Below are positions 48,744 through 57,968 of a stretch of 64,000 nucleotides of DNA, piece by piece. Position 1 is the stretch's first letter, and every line of letters starts with the position of its first letter. Position numbers and translations under genes: made by a program. Origin of the DNA: Falsarthrobacter nasiphocae (lineage in GTDB: Bacteria; Actinomycetota; Actinomycetes; Actinomycetales; Micrococcaceae); assembly GCF_031456275.1 (NCBI RefSeq), contig NZ_JAVDUI010000001.1, positions 1,942,965 through 2,006,964 of the forward strand, read 5' to 3'. The notes beneath the pieces are model-generated. The model did not search any database, was not told the origin of the DNA, and was given only the letters and a program-made list of their open reading frames with translations.

Positions 48744-49829
48744 ATGACGCTGTCGTTCGATCGACGCCTCTCCGAGAACCCCGCGAGCCCCGAGCGCCGT
48801 GCCGAGATCCTGGCCGCGCCCGCGTTCGGCACGATCTTCACGGACCACATGGCCGTGGTGGACTACTCGGAGGAGAAGGGCTGGCACAACGCCCGCATCG
48901 AGCCCTACGGCCCCATCAGCCTCGATCCGGCGGCAGCGGTCTTCCACTACGGCCAGGAGATCTTCGAGGGCCTCAAGGCGTACAAGAACGCCGAGGGGAC
49001 GGTGGGACTCTTCCGCCCTGAGGCCAACGCGGAGCGCCTGCGCCGCTCGGCCGAGCGCCTCATGATGGCGGACCTGCCCGTGGACATCTTCGTGGACGCG
49101 TGCCGCGAGCTCGTGGACGTCGAGGCAGAGTGGATCCCCACGGGCCCGGGGGAGTCCCTCTACCTGCGCCCGTTCATGATCGCCACCGAGGCGTTCCTCG
49201 GCATCCGCCCGTCGAAGACGTACACGTTCTGCGTCATCGCCTCGCCGGCCGGCAACTACTTCGGCGGGGACGTTCGCCCGGTCAAGATCTGGGTGGAGCG
49301 CGAGTACGCGCGCGCCGGCCGAGGCGGCACGGGCGCAGCCAAGTGCGGCGGAAACTACGCCTCATCCCTCAAGCCGCAGGTCCTCGCGGCGCAGAAGGGC
49401 TGCGACCAGGTCGTGTACCTCGACCCGCTCAACGACAACGCCATCGAGGAGCTCGGGGGCATGAACGTGTTCTTCGTCGTGGACGGGGACACGCTCGTCA
49501 CCCCGGCCCTGTCCGGCTCGATCCTCGAGGGCATCACGCGCTCGTCGATCCTCACGCTCGCCGCAGAGAAGGGCCTCGCCGTGGAAGAGCGCAAGGTCAC
49601 TCTGGACGAGTTCCGCGAGCTGGCCGCCTCCGGCCGCGTGAGCGAGGTCTTCGCGTGCGGCACGGCCGCCGTCGTGACGCCCATCGGCGCCCTCTATGAC
49701 GGGGACGACGTCATCGGTGACCCGGACGCACCCGCCGGCCCCGTGACGCAGCAGATCCGCGAGGAGCTGCTCGGCATCCAGACGGGCGCCGTCGAGGACC
49801 GCCACGGATGGGTGACGCGCGTCCGCTAA
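48744..49829 (+). CDS. ilvE: Branched-chain amino acid aminotransferase
   Basis: A 361-residue PLP enzyme of fold type IV that transaminates the keto acids of Val, Leu and Ile. The PLP Lys is in KCGGNYASSLKPQVLA-QKGCDQV context; family strings include FHYGQEIFEGLKAYKN, ERLRRSAERLMM, YLRPFMIAT and VFACGTAAVVTPIG. ATG 48744 is chosen over an ATG at 48708 because CTGGAGGA precedes it. Downstream of leuB on the same strand, probably one unit. Confidence 0.95.
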   Translation: MTLSFDRRLSENPASPERRAEILAAPAFGTIFTDHMAVVDYSEEKGWHNARIEPYGPISLDPAAAVFHYGQEIFEGLKAYKNAEGTVGLFRPEANAERLRRSAERLMMADLPVDIFVDACRELVDVEAEWIPTGPGESLYLRPFMIATEAFLGIRPSKTYTFCVIASPAGNYFGGDVRPVKIWVEREYARAGRGGTGAAKCGGNYASSLKPQVLAAQKGCDQVVYLDPLNDNAIEELGGMNVFFVVDGDTLVTPALSGSILEGITRSSILTLAAEKGLAVEERKVTLDEFRELAASGRVSEVFACGTAAVVTPIGALYDGDDVIGDPDAPAGPVTQQIREELLGIQTGAVEDRHGWVTRVR

Positions 49830-49918
49830 GCGCCACCAGAGTTCCGTCTGCGGCCCCGCGGGCTCCGGTCGCCCCGGGGCCCCGGGGCCGTCTCCGTCCG
49901 GGGGATACCATGGGACAC

Positions 49919-50692
49919 ATGCGTATTGCACGGTTTGTGGCCCCAGGACAGGATCCCGCGTACGGGATCGTCGACGCCGAGGAGGAGAGCCTCACTCAGA
50001 TCGTCGGTGACCCGTTCTTCCAGGGCGTTCAGCCCACGGGCACGGTCCACCGCCTGGAGGACGTCCGCCTTCTCGCGCCCGTCATCCCTCGGAGCAAGGT
50101 CATCGGGATCGGCCGCAACTACGAGGACCACGCGGCGGAGCTCGGCAACGAGGCGCCGCGCGTGTCGCCGCTGATGTTCCTCAAGCCCAACACGTCCGTC
50201 GTCGGCCCCGGGGACCCCGTGACCCTGCCGAGCTTCTCTGAGGAGATCAGCTTCGAGGCGGAGCTCGCCGTCGTCATCGGCCGCATCTGCAAGGACGTGC
50301 CGGCCGAGAAGGCGGGGGACGTCATCTTCGGCTACACCGTGGCCAACGACCTCACCGCACGAGACTGCCAGCGCACCGACGGCCAGTGGGCCCGCGCCAA
50401 GGGCTGGGACGGCTCGTGCCCCCTCGGCCCCTGGATTGAGACCGAGCTGGACCCGGACGACGTGCGCGTGACCGGCGAGCTGGGGGACGAGCTCCGCCAA
50501 GACGGCCGCACCTCCCAGATGGTCTTCTCCGTCGCCGAGCTCGTCGCCTTCGCCTCGAGCGCGTTCACGCTCCTGCCGGGCGACGTCATCCTCACCGGCA
50601 CGCCCGCCGGCGTCGGCCTCCTCGAGGAGGGCCAGTCCTTCACGGCGGCCGTCGAGGGCATCGGCGAGCTGACCAACACCTTCCGCCGCTAG
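49919..50692 (+). CDS. Fumarylacetoacetate hydrolase-family protein
   Basis: A 257-residue FAH-fold protein. Metal-binding acids are in FEAELAVVIG and the nearby VANDLTARDCQ, with the family GYTVANDLTARDCQ and LTGTPAGVG strings. Members cleave or decarboxylate beta-keto acids such as oxaloacetate or acylpyruvates; substrate not predictable. ATG 49919 has TACCAT 7 nt upstream; an ATG at 49910 overlaps that box. It sits between ilvE and gltX, as in related actinobacteria. Confidence 0.9.
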   Translation: MRIARFVAPGQDPAYGIVDAEEESLTQIVGDPFFQGVQPTGTVHRLEDVRLLAPVIPRSKVIGIGRNYEDHAAELGNEAPRVSPLMFLKPNTSVVGPGDPVTLPSFSEEISFEAELAVVIGRICKDVPAEKAGDVIFGYTVANDLTARDCQRTDGQWARAKGWDGSCPLGPWIETELDPDDVRVTGELGDELRQDGRTSQMVFSVAELVAFASSAFTLLPGDVILTGTPAGVGLLEEGQSFTAAVEGIGELTNTFRR

Positions 50693-50705
50693 GGCCTCGC
50701 GGGTC

Positions 50706-50726
50706 GCGCCAGCATCGTCGTCGCCC
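50706..50726 (+). repeat. Intergenic repeat, copy D (half element)
   Basis: GCGCCAGC followed by ATCGTCGTCGCCC. It matches copy C at 31580-31600 with two differences over 21 bp. Confidence 0.45.
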
Positions 50727-50824
50727 TTTCTCTCATGATGACGACGACGCGGCCGCCCGCACCGCCCCCGCCGGAGCGCATTCACACCGACCACGTACAG
50801 ACACCGAACGGACAGCTGCTGAGC

Positions 50825-52330
50825 ATGACTGACTCTTCCCTCATCCACCCCGCACCCGCCTCGCAGGGAGTGCGCGTGCGCTTCTGCCCCTCGCCCACAG
50901 GGACGCCGCACGTGGGTCTCATCCGCACGGCGCTCTTCAACTGGGCCTACGCACGGCACACCGGTGGCAAGCTCATCTTCCGCATCGAGGACACGGACCA
51001 GAAGCGGGACTCGCAGGAGTCCTACGAGCAGCTCCTCGAGGCGCTGCGCTGGCTCGGGATCACGTGGGACGAGGGCGTGGAGGTCGGCGGCCCGCACGAG
51101 CCCTACCGGCAGTCGCAGCGCGGGGAGATCTACGCGGACGTCATCGCGAAGCTCGTCGCGGGCGGGCACGTCTACGAGTCGTTCTCGACGCCCGAGGAGA
51201 TCGAGGCCCGGCACCGGGCCGCCGGGCGGGACCCCAAGCTGGGCTACGACGGCTTCGACCGCGAGCTCACCGAGGAGCAGGTGGCCGCGTTCCGCGCCGA
51301 GGGCCGGGAGCCCGTGCTGCGCCTGCGCATGCCGGACGAGGACATCACGTTCACGGACCTCGTGCGCGGCGAGATCACGTTCCGGGCCGGAAGCGTGCCG
51401 GACTTCGTCGTGGTCCGCGCCAACGGCCAGCCGCTCTACACGCTCGTCAACCCGGTGGACGACGCGCTCATGGGCGTGACGCACGTGCTGCGCGGCGAGG
51501 ACCTCCTCTCCTCGACGCCCCGCCAGATCGCGCTGTACGACGCGCTCGTCAAGGTGGGCGTCGCCGAGTACACCCCGGAGTTCGGCCACCTGCCGTACGT
51601 CATGGGGGAGGGCAACAAGAAGCTCTCCAAGCGGGACCCGGAGTCCAACCTGTTCCTGCAGCGGGACAAGGGCTTCATCCCCGAGGGGCTGCTCAACTAC
51701 CTGGCGCTGCTCGGCTGGTCCCTCTCCGCAGATGAGGACATCTTCACGGTGGATCAGCTCGTCGAGGCGTTCGACGTGGCGGACGTGCTGTCCAACCCGG
51801 CGCGGTTCGACCAGAAGAAGGCCGAGGCGATCAACGGCACGCACATCCGCATGCTCGCGCCGGAGGACTTCGCGTCCCGGCTCGCGCCGTACCTTGCGGC
51901 CGCGGGCCTCATCGGGGAGGAGCCCACCGCGCGGGAGCGGGAGATCATCGCGGAGATGGCGCCGCTCGTGCAGGAGCGCATCGCCCTCCTCGGCGAGGTC
52001 CCGGAGATGGCGGGTTTCCTCTTCAAGGCGGACAACGCCATCGACGTGGCGGACGACGCACTGAAGGGCCTGCCGGAGAACGCGGCGGAGATCTGCTCGC
52101 GCTCCGCGGAGGTCCTCGAGGGGCTGGGCGAGTTCACGGTGGAGTCGGTTGAGGCGGCGCTGCGGGCGCTCCTCATCGACGAGATGGAGCTCAAGCCCCG
52201 GAAGGCGTTCGGCCCGCTGCGCACGGCCCTCTCCGGGCGCCGCGTGTCCCCGCCGCTCTTCGAGTCCATGGTCATTCTCGGCCGCGAGTCCACGGTGGCG
52301 CGCCTGCGGGCCTTCGCCGCGCGCGGCTAG
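50825..52330 (+). CDS. gltX: Glutamyl-tRNA synthetase
   Basis: A 501-residue class I synthetase. HIGH-like motif [26 protein letters not shown], and KMSKS-like KLSKRDPES. It is the usual bacterial GluRS length. Actinobacteria generally lack GlnRS, so this enzyme probably also mischarges tRNA-Gln, which GatCAB then amidates. The next two genes are tRNA-Gln and tRNA-Glu, its likely substrates. ATG 50825 has no strong Shine-Dalgarno. Confidence 0.96.
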   Translation: MTDSSLIHPAPASQGVRVRFCPSPTGTPHVGLIRTALFNWAYARHTGGKLIFRIEDTDQKRDSQESYEQLLEALRWLGITWDEGVEVGGPHEPYRQSQRGEIYADVIAKLVAGGHVYESFSTPEEIEARHRAAGRDPKLGYDGFDRELTEEQVAAFRAEGREPVLRLRMPDEDITFTDLVRGEITFRAGSVPDFVVVRANGQPLYTLVNPVDDALMGVTHVLRGEDLLSSTPRQIALYDALVKVGVAEYTPEFGHLPYVMGEGNKKLSKRDPESNLFLQRDKGFIPEGLLNYLALLGWSLSADEDIFTVDQLVEAFDVADVLSNPARFDQKKAEAINGTHIRMLAPEDFASRLAPYLAAAGLIGEEPTAREREIIAEMAPLVQERIALLGEVPEMAGFLFKADNAIDVADDALKGLPENAAEICSRSAEVLEGLGEFTVESVEAALRALLIDEMELKPRKAFGPLRTALSGRRVSPPLFESMVILGRESTVARLRAFAARG

Positions 52331-52349
52331 AGGGGCCCAGGAGAGGCGC

Positions 52350-52387
52350 ATCGGCAGGGATCGGCACCGCCGGTCCCTGCCGATTTG
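52350..52387 (+). terminator. Terminator of gltX
   Basis: A 16-bp stem (one T-G pair, 3-nt loop), core ATCGGCAGGGA paired with TCCCTGCCGAT, followed by TT. Its 3' end runs into the tRNA-Gln promoter. Confidence 0.75.
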
Positions 52388-52413
52388 CATGTGCGGCTCG
52401 CACCGTGTAGAGT
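52385..52413 (+). promoter_or_regulatory. Promoter of tRNA-Gln
   Basis: TTGCAT, 17 bp, TAGAGT, about 45 bp before the tRNA 5' end. Nearly identical to the tRNA-Lys promoter. Confidence 0.7.
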
Positions 52414-52457
52414 CATTACTCGTTGCGAACGGCGGCTGCGGCCGGGTTCGGGACCAT

Positions 52458-52529
52458 TGGGATATGGTGTAATTGGCAACACTACGGTTTCTGGTACCGT
52501 CATTCTAGGTTCGAGTCCTGGTATCCCAG
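52458..52529 (+). tRNA. tRNA-Gln (anticodon CTG)
   Basis: A 72-nt cloverleaf: acceptor TGGGATA/TATCCCA, anticodon stem around TTCTGGT, T-loop GGTTCGAGTCC, discriminator G. CCA not encoded. Reads CAG. Confidence 0.94.
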
Positions 52530-52613
52530 CGAAATTCGTTTCACCGCTTTAGAGATTCTCGAGGGAATCATTGGTGAGAGTGCGGGAATCGAATTTTGAA
52601 AAGGCTAGCCGAT

Positions 52614-52642
52614 TTGGAAGTCAGAAAAACTTCTGGTAAGCT
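52614..52642 (+). promoter_or_regulatory. rRNA-type promoter before tRNA-Glu
   Basis: TTGGAA, 17 bp, TAAGCT, inside a 233-bp AT-rich gap between the two tRNAs. The following TAGACGAGTTGCTTCGGAG resembles actinobacterial rRNA leaders as I recall them. The predicted leader is about 115 nt and contains the hairpin TTCTC-GCAA-GAGAA (52732-52745). Confidence 0.55.
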
Positions 52643-52763
52643 AGACGAGTTGCTTCGGAGAGATTCGGAGTGGCAAAGGGCGAGGAAATGATCGGAAGAT
52701 CGCTTCTGAGCCATGGAAATAAGGTTGGAGCTTCTCGCAAGAGAAATGACAACGCGAATGTAC

Positions 52764-52839
52764 GGCCCCATCGTATAGCGGCCTAGTACTCCGCCCTCTC
52801 ACGGCGGCAACGCGGGTTCGAATCCCGCTGGGGTCACCA
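52764..52839 (+). tRNA. tRNA-Glu (anticodon CTC)
   Basis: A 76-nt gene with encoded CCA: acceptor GGCCCCA/TGGGGTC (one G-T pair), anticodon stem CCGCC/GGCGG around CTCTCAC, T-loop GGTTCGAATCC. Reads GAG. Confidence 0.95.
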
Positions 52840-52845
52840 CAGCCG

Positions 52846-52878
52846 AAAGCCCGGTTGGCGCAAGCCAGCCGGGCTTTT
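52846..52878 (+). terminator. Terminator of tRNA-Glu
   Basis: Stem AAAGCCCGG...CCGGGCTTT extended by TTGGC/GCCAG to 14 bp with a GCAA loop, then TTTT. Confidence 0.85.
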
Positions 52879-52919
52879 GCGTGTCCCACGGCCGCCCAGG
52901 TCTTTGGCAAGATGGGGGA

Positions 52920-54809
52920 GTGAACACTTCACTTGGCGGCCATGAGCCGCAGGATCCCCACTCGCCCGGCGTCCCCGCGCCCGGCGAAGCCTCCGTCGTC
53001 GAGCCCGCTCGCTCCAGCTCGTCCGCCCTCCGGCGTCCCGCGCCCGCACTGGGCCCGCTCCTCGAGCGCCTGCGGGACGGGCTCGCCGGCGTCGACATCG
53101 AGCTCAACACCCCTGCGGCAGCCCAGACGCGCGCCGCGGCCAAGGGCATGGCGGAGCAGCTCGACGACTACATCCTGCCCCGATTCGCCTCCCTCGACGC
53201 GCCGCTCCTGGCCGTTGTCGGCGGGTCCACGGGTGCGGGCAAGTCCACGCTCGTCAACTCCATCGTGGGCCGGCCCGTGACGCGCGCCGGAGCCATCCGG
53301 CCCACCACGCGCCAGCCGATTCTCCTGCACAACCCGGAGGACGAGGAGTGGTTCGCCACATCCCGCATCCTCCCGAGCCTGGCGCGGGTCCGCGGGCGCA
53401 TCGTCGAGCCGGGCGAGGCCCCGGTGCCCGCGACGAAGGCCGGCGAGGAGCCCGACCCCGCGGCCATCGGCTCCATCACCCTCCTCGCCGAGCCGAGCAT
53501 TCCGCGGGGCATCGCCCTCCTCGACGCCCCCGACGTCGACTCCCTCTCGGACGAGAACCGCCGCCTGGCCGGGCAGCTCCTCTCCGCTGCTGACCTCTGG
53601 GTGTTCGTCACCACCGCCAACCGGTACGCGGACGCGGTGCCGTGGGCGCTCCTCAAGGACGCGGCGGCCCGGGACATCACGCTCGCGGTCGTGCTCGACC
53701 GAGTCCCGCCGGCCGTCATCGGCGAGATTGAGCCGGACCTGCGCTCCCTCCTGAGCCGCGAGGGCCTCGCGGACGCGAAGCTCTTCGTCGTCCCGGAGAG
53801 CGAGCTCGACGAGCTGCGCATGCTCCCCGCCGGCGCCACGGACGAGCTCTCGGACTGGCTGGCCACGCTCGCCTCGGACGCCCAGTCCCGGGCCGACGTG
53901 GCGCGCCGGACGCTCGACGGCGTCCTCGCCCAGCTCGCGGACCGGATGGACGGCCTCGCCGAGGGCATCGCCGAGCAGGAGGGCGCCCACGCCCGCCTGG
54001 CGTCCCTCGCCCGCGAGAACTACGAGATCGCCGCCGAGGACGTCCTCCGCAGCACCCAGGACGGCAACCTGCTCCGCGGCGAGGTCCTGGCGCGCTGGCA
54101 GGACTTCATCGGCACGGGGGACTTCTTCCGCGGTGTCGAGTCCGGCGTCGGACGCATCCGCGACAGGATTGGCGCGCTCATCACGGGCAAGCCCGTGCCC
54201 GCCGTGGAAGTGGAGACGGAGATTGAGTCCGGCCTCCACTCGGTCATCGTCAACGCCGCCGCGCACGCCGCCGAGCGCACCGACACGATGTTCCGCCAGG
54301 AGCCGGCCGGCCGCCCCCTCGTGGAGGGCCGTGACCTCTCCAACTGCTCGCCCGGCTTCGAGGAGCGCGCCGCGGAGGAGATTCGCCTGTGGCAGGACGA
54401 TCTCCTCGGCCTCATCCGCACCGAGGGCCAGGGCAAGCGCCGCATGGCCCGCATCTCGAGCCTCGGCGTCAACGCCGTGGGTGTGGCGCTCATGCTCGTC
54501 GTCTTCGGCTCCACGGGCGGCCTGACGGGCGCCGAGGTGGGCATTGCGGGCACCACCGCCGTGCTGTCTCAGCGCCTGCTCGAGTCGATCTTCGGCGAGG
54601 ACGCCGTGCGCCGCCTCGCCAAGAAGGCCCGCGAGGACCTGGGCGTCCGCATGGCCTCGCTCATGGGGGAGGAGGAGGCCCGCTTCACGGGTCTGCTTCC
54701 CGCCGCGGCCACGGACGCCGCGTTCTCATCCGCCGATGCCCGCTCCGCCGCCCGGGACCTCCGGGCCGTCGCCACCGAGTCCAGGGAGGCCGCCCGTGCC
54801 CAGAACTGA
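52920..54809 (+). CDS. Dynamin-like/YfjP-type GTPase, first of a pair
   Basis: About 629 residues. P-loop GGSTGAGKST at about 100-109, G2-like Thr in IRPTTRQP, G3-like LLDAPDVDS; the G4 position reads VLDRVP instead of NKxD. A long helical middle follows, then two closely spaced C-terminal hydrophobic segments (VNAVGVALMLVVFGS, VGIAGTTAVL) that could form a membrane hairpin, as in bacterial dynamin-like proteins. GTG 52920 follows CAAGAT plus 6 nt. The second GTPase gene overlaps by 14 bp. Confidence 0.85.
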   Translation: MNTSLGGHEPQDPHSPGVPAPGEASVVEPARSSSSALRRPAPALGPLLERLRDGLAGVDIELNTPAAAQTRAAAKGMAEQLDDYILPRFASLDAPLLAVVGGSTGAGKSTLVNSIVGRPVTRAGAIRPTTRQPILLHNPEDEEWFATSRILPSLARVRGRIVEPGEAPVPATKAGEEPDPAAIGSITLLAEPSIPRGIALLDAPDVDSLSDENRRLAGQLLSAADLWVFVTTANRYADAVPWALLKDAAARDITLAVVLDRVPPAVIGEIEPDLRSLLSREGLADAKLFVVPESELDELRMLPAGATDELSDWLATLASDAQSRADVARRTLDGVLAQLADRMDGLAEGIAEQEGAHARLASLARENYEIAAEDVLRSTQDGNLLRGEVLARWQDFIGTGDFFRGVESGVGRIRDRIGALITGKPVPAVEVETEIESGLHSVIVNAAAHAAERTDTMFRQEPAGRPLVEGRDLSNCSPGFEERAAEEIRLWQDDLLGLIRTEGQGKRRMARISSLGVNAVGVALMLVVFGSTGGLTGAEVGIAGTTAVLSQRLLESIFGEDAVRRLAKKAREDLGVRMASLMGEEEARFTGLLPAAATDAAFSSADARSAARDLRAVATESREAARAQN

Positions 54810-56475
54810 GTCTGATCTCGCGTCCCGCCTGGAATCGCTCGAGGAGGCGCGCGCGCTCGGCGAGGACCGCCTGAGCGGCGAGCTCCTTGAGCGGGCCGCC
54901 CGCGTGAGCTCGGCCGCCGGGGAGCGCCGGCGCCTGTCGAGCGAGCACACCGTCGTCGGCTTCTTCGGCGCCACCGGAAGCGGAAAGTCGACGCTCTTCA
55001 ACGCGGTCGTGGAGGAGGAGGTGGCGCGCACCGCCGCCACGAGGCCGACGACGAGCCAGCCGCTCGCCATGATCTGGGGCAGGGAGGGCTCGGAGCCGCT
55101 GCTGGACTGGCTCGGCGTCACGGACCGCCGCTTCCGACCTGACGGGGAGGTGCTTCACTCCACCGAGCGTGGCTCGCAGAACCCGTCCGGCCTCATCCTC
55201 CTGGACCTGCCGGACTTTGACTCGACGGAGCGGGCCAACCGCGAGGTGGCGGAGCGGCTCGCAGGCCAGGTGGACGTGCTGGTGTGGGTCATGGACCCGC
55301 AGAAGTACGCCGACGCCTCGGTGCACCTTGATTTCATCCGGCCGCTCGCGGGCCACGGCTCCGTCATGCTCGCGGTGCTCAATCAGATTGACCGCCTCCC
55401 CCCGGGCGAGGTCGACCACGTCGTCGCCTCCCTCCAGGGACTGTTGCGCCAGGACGGGGTGACGGGCGTCGAGGTCATCCCGGCGAGCGCCCGCACGGGG
55501 CAGAACGTGGACCGGGTGCGCAACGGCATCCGGCGCTTCGCGGACGCCAAGGACGCGGCCGACGCCCGCCTTGCGGCCGATGTCGACGCCGCCGCGAGGG
55601 ACCTCGCCTCCTCCGGGACGGGGGAGCCCGCGGGGGTGACGAAGAAGTCCGTCGAGGGCCTGAGCACCGAGCTCGCCGCGGCGGCCCGGGTGGGCGTCGT
55701 GGCGGACGCCGTCGAGAAGTCCTACCGGCACCGCTCCCACGCGGCCACCGGATGGCCGCTCGTCAAGTGGGTGGGCCGATTCCGGCCGGACCCGCTGCGC
55801 CGGCTCAACCTGCACCGCTCGGACGTCAACCCGGAGGTGAACCGCTCCTCGATGCCGCCGATGGGCGCGTCCGAGCGGGCACGGGCGGACTCGGCCGTGC
55901 GGCGCTTCGCGGACGAGGCGAGCGACGGCGCGACCGAGGCGTGGCGGTCCTCGACCCGGCGGGCGGCCCGAAGCGAGTCCGAGAGGCTCCCGGATCGCCT
56001 GGACCAGGCCCTCGCCTCGGCCGACCTTCAGGCCGGGCGGCGCGCGTGGTGGTGGCCCGTCTTCACGGTGCTCCAGTGGGTGGCGCTGCTGACGCTCGTG
56101 GCCGGCCTCGGCTGGCTCGCGGCGATCTTCCTCGCGGGCTACTTCCAGTTCCATCTGCCCGAGACGCCGCAGGTGGAGGGCTTTCCGGTGCCCACGCTCC
56201 TCGTGGTGCTCGGCGCCGCGCTTGGCATCCTCCTGGCGCTCCTCGCGGCCGCCATCGCCGGGGCCGCGTCCCGGATCAAGGGGCGGCGCGCTCGGAAGCG
56301 GCTTACCGCTGAGGTCGAGGGGGTGGCACGCGGGTACGTCGTGCACCCGGTCGAGGAGGAGCTTGCGCGGTACGAGCGCTTCCGCGCCGCCGTGGAGCGT
56401 GCCTCGGCCGCGCCGCGCCGGTCACGGCTCGGCGGGCTTCTCGGACGGAGGCAGGGAGCCGAGGCCACTCGATGA
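54796..56475 (+). CDS. Dynamin-like GTPase, second of a pair
   Basis: 559 residues. P-loop GATGSGKST (about 58-66), ATRPTTSQP, G3 LLDLPDFDS, and a clear G4 LNQIDRLP (NxxD) with G5-like PASART. Two C-terminal membrane helices (about 420-445 and 465-490) and a basic tail. G4 is canonical here but not in its partner, so the two probably have unequal nucleotide use. The overlap (GTG 54796) predicts a heteromeric complex, comparable to mycobacterial IniA/IniC or Streptomyces DynA/DynB. Confidence 0.87.
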   Translation: MPRTESDLASRLESLEEARALGEDRLSGELLERAARVSSAAGERRRLSSEHTVVGFFGATGSGKSTLFNAVVEEEVARTAATRPTTSQPLAMIWGREGSEPLLDWLGVTDRRFRPDGEVLHSTERGSQNPSGLILLDLPDFDSTERANREVAERLAGQVDVLVWVMDPQKYADASVHLDFIRPLAGHGSVMLAVLNQIDRLPPGEVDHVVASLQGLLRQDGVTGVEVIPASARTGQNVDRVRNGIRRFADAKDAADARLAADVDAAARDLASSGTGEPAGVTKKSVEGLSTELAAAARVGVVADAVEKSYRHRSHAATGWPLVKWVGRFRPDPLRRLNLHRSDVNPEVNRSSMPPMGASERARADSAVRRFADEASDGATEAWRSSTRRAARSESERLPDRLDQALASADLQAGRRAWWWPVFTVLQWVALLTLVAGLGWLAAIFLAGYFQFHLPETPQVEGFPVPTLLVVLGAALGILLALLAAAIAGAASRIKGRRARKRLTAEVEGVARGYVVHPVEEELARYERFRAAVERASAAPRRSRLGGLLGRRQGAEATR

Positions 56476-57605
56476 GCCTCGTCGGGGATCTCACCGAGGG
56501 CGAGCTCCTCGACGTGCTCCTGCCGATCCTCGGCTCAGGGGCACGGGATGGCGACGGCGCGGCGGACCACGACGGCCAGGCGACGCCAGATCGGGCGCAC
56601 GTCGACGAGATCGGCCCCGGGGACGACGCCGCGCTCGTTCACATGCCCCGCGGCACCCTCGTCACGGTGGACGGGCTCGTCGAGGGCCAGGACTTCGTGT
56701 GGGCGTGGCCGTGCGGACGGGAGCAGGACCCGGCGGACGCGGGGTGGAAGTCCATCGCCCAGAACGTCTCCGACATCAACGCCATGGGCGGCGAGCCGCG
56801 CCACGTCTTCTGGTCCCTCCAGTGCCCGGCTGACACCCCGCTGGCGCGCATTGAGGGCTTCGCGCGCGGCATGCGGGCCGCGCTGGACGAGCTGGCCCCG
56901 GGCTGCCGCGTCTCCGGCGGGGACCTGGGCACCGCGTCCGAGCTGACGAGCACGGTCACGGTCCTCGGCGAGCCCGGCCCGAGCGGGGCCGTCTCGCGCT
57001 CGGGGGCGCGCCCGGGGGACGTCGTCGCTGTCGCTGGCCGCCTCGGCTGGGCCGCGGCGGGCCTCGCTCTGCTGCTCGGGGATGCGCCTGTGACTGCGGA
57101 TGCCGAGCCGTTCGTCCAGGCGCAGTTCCGTCCCCGCCCTCCCATGGGCGCGTGGCGGGAGTCTGCGCCGACGAGCCTCATGGACGTCTCGGACGGGCTG
57201 GGCCGCGATGCCCACCGGCTCGCCCGCGCTTCGGGCGTCCGCCTCGAGCTGAGCGGCGCGCCCCTCCGCGCCCGCGCTGATGAACTCCTGCCCGCCGTCC
57301 GCGCGCTGCGCTCGGCTCCTGTCCGGCAAGACGTCGGCACCGGTGCCGCGCCGGCCTCCCCAGGCGTGGCGTCCGGTCACTCAGACGACGACGCCGGGGC
57401 TGCGCTCCGCCTCGTCCTGACCGGCGGCGAGGACTTCGCCCTGCTGGGGACGTTCCCTGACGCGGCCTCTGTGCCGGATGGGTTCGAGGTCATCGGCCGA
57501 GTCGCCGGCGTGGGGCCCAATGCCGCGACCGGCGCGGCGGACCGCGTACTCCTGGACGGGGCCCCGCTGCCCGCGGCCGGATGGGACCACTTCGCCGGCC
57601 GCTGA
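56472..57605 (+). CDS. thiL: Thiamine-monophosphate kinase
   Basis: A 377-residue kinase that makes thiamine diphosphate. Markers: IGPGDDAALVHMP near the N-terminus, WKSIAQNVSDINAMGGEPRH, SGGDLGTASELTSTVTVLG and MDVSDGLGRDAHRLAR, then LTGGEDFALLGTFP. The C-terminal half has an inserted Ala/Gly/Asp-rich segment (about 285-310) likely on a surface loop. ATG overlaps the stop of the GTPase gene by 4 bp. The last 14 codons' DNA is partly copied 498 bp downstream. Confidence 0.94.
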   Translation: MSLVGDLTEGELLDVLLPILGSGARDGDGAADHDGQATPDRAHVDEIGPGDDAALVHMPRGTLVTVDGLVEGQDFVWAWPCGREQDPADAGWKSIAQNVSDINAMGGEPRHVFWSLQCPADTPLARIEGFARGMRAALDELAPGCRVSGGDLGTASELTSTVTVLGEPGPSGAVSRSGARPGDVVAVAGRLGWAAAGLALLLGDAPVTADAEPFVQAQFRPRPPMGAWRESAPTSLMDVSDGLGRDAHRLARASGVRLELSGAPLRARADELLPAVRALRSAPVRQDVGTGAAPASPGVASGHSDDDAGAALRLVLTGGEDFALLGTFPDAASVPDGFEVIGRVAGVGPNAATGAADRVLLDGAPLPAAGWDHFAGR

Positions 57606-57654
57606 GTGACATATAACACACACGAGCGCTATCATAAATCCATGAAGCAGTTGC
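57563..57654 (+). repeat. 92-bp direct repeat, copy 1
   Basis: Covers the thiL 3' end, the promoter and first codons of the small membrane gene. Copy 2 is 498 bp downstream; 84 of 92 bases match with no gaps. Confidence 0.9.
57606..57635 (+). promoter_or_regulatory. Leaderless promoter, small membrane gene 1
   Basis: GTGACA, 18 bp, TATCAT, then AAATCC and the ATG. No Shine-Dalgarno. Both boxes are conserved in copy 2. Confidence 0.6.
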
Positions 57655-57959
57655 AGTCTCTCAGTTCTGTTGACTCGTCGGCTGTCGGGGGATCCGATGA
57701 AGACAAGGCGGTTCGGGGCCTGGTCCGGGTGTTCGTGATCGTCGACCTCATCATCGTTCTCGTGATCTGGGTCGTCATGCCCAAGGTCTTTGGGGTCCAC
57801 GTGCCTCGGTTCTACGAGTGGCCCAACGGGGTGATTCTGGACATCGTGCTCCTGGTCGTCTTGGGCGGCATCGAGGGGTGGATGGTGCGCCGGTACCTGC
57901 GGTCTGAGAATGCCTCGCGCTGGCGTGGCCTCACGTGGCTCGGTGACTTGCTTAGCTGA
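57642..57959 (+). CDS. Small two-helix membrane protein 1 of a tandem pair
   Basis: A 105-residue protein with two hydrophobic segments: about residues 30-50 (VFVIVDLIIVLVIWVVMP) and 65-85 (GVILDIVLLVVLGGIEGW). No signal cleavage site. It shares with its neighbour MKQL, SAVD/SAV, MP.VFGV.VP and EWP.GV, so they are paralogues from a tandem duplication. Function unknown. Confidence 0.65.
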   Translation: MKQLQSLSSVDSSAVGGSDEDKAVRGLVRVFVIVDLIIVLVIWVVMPKVFGVHVPRFYEWPNGVILDIVLLVVLGGIEGWMVRRYLRSENASRWRGLTWLGDLLS

Positions 57960-57968
57960 GACGTAGGT

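Noticed and set aside
57606-57641. GTG 57606 as the start of small membrane protein 1
   Set aside because: It would begin inside the predicted -35 box, and the 12 extra residues are less conserved than the MKQL start shared by both copies.
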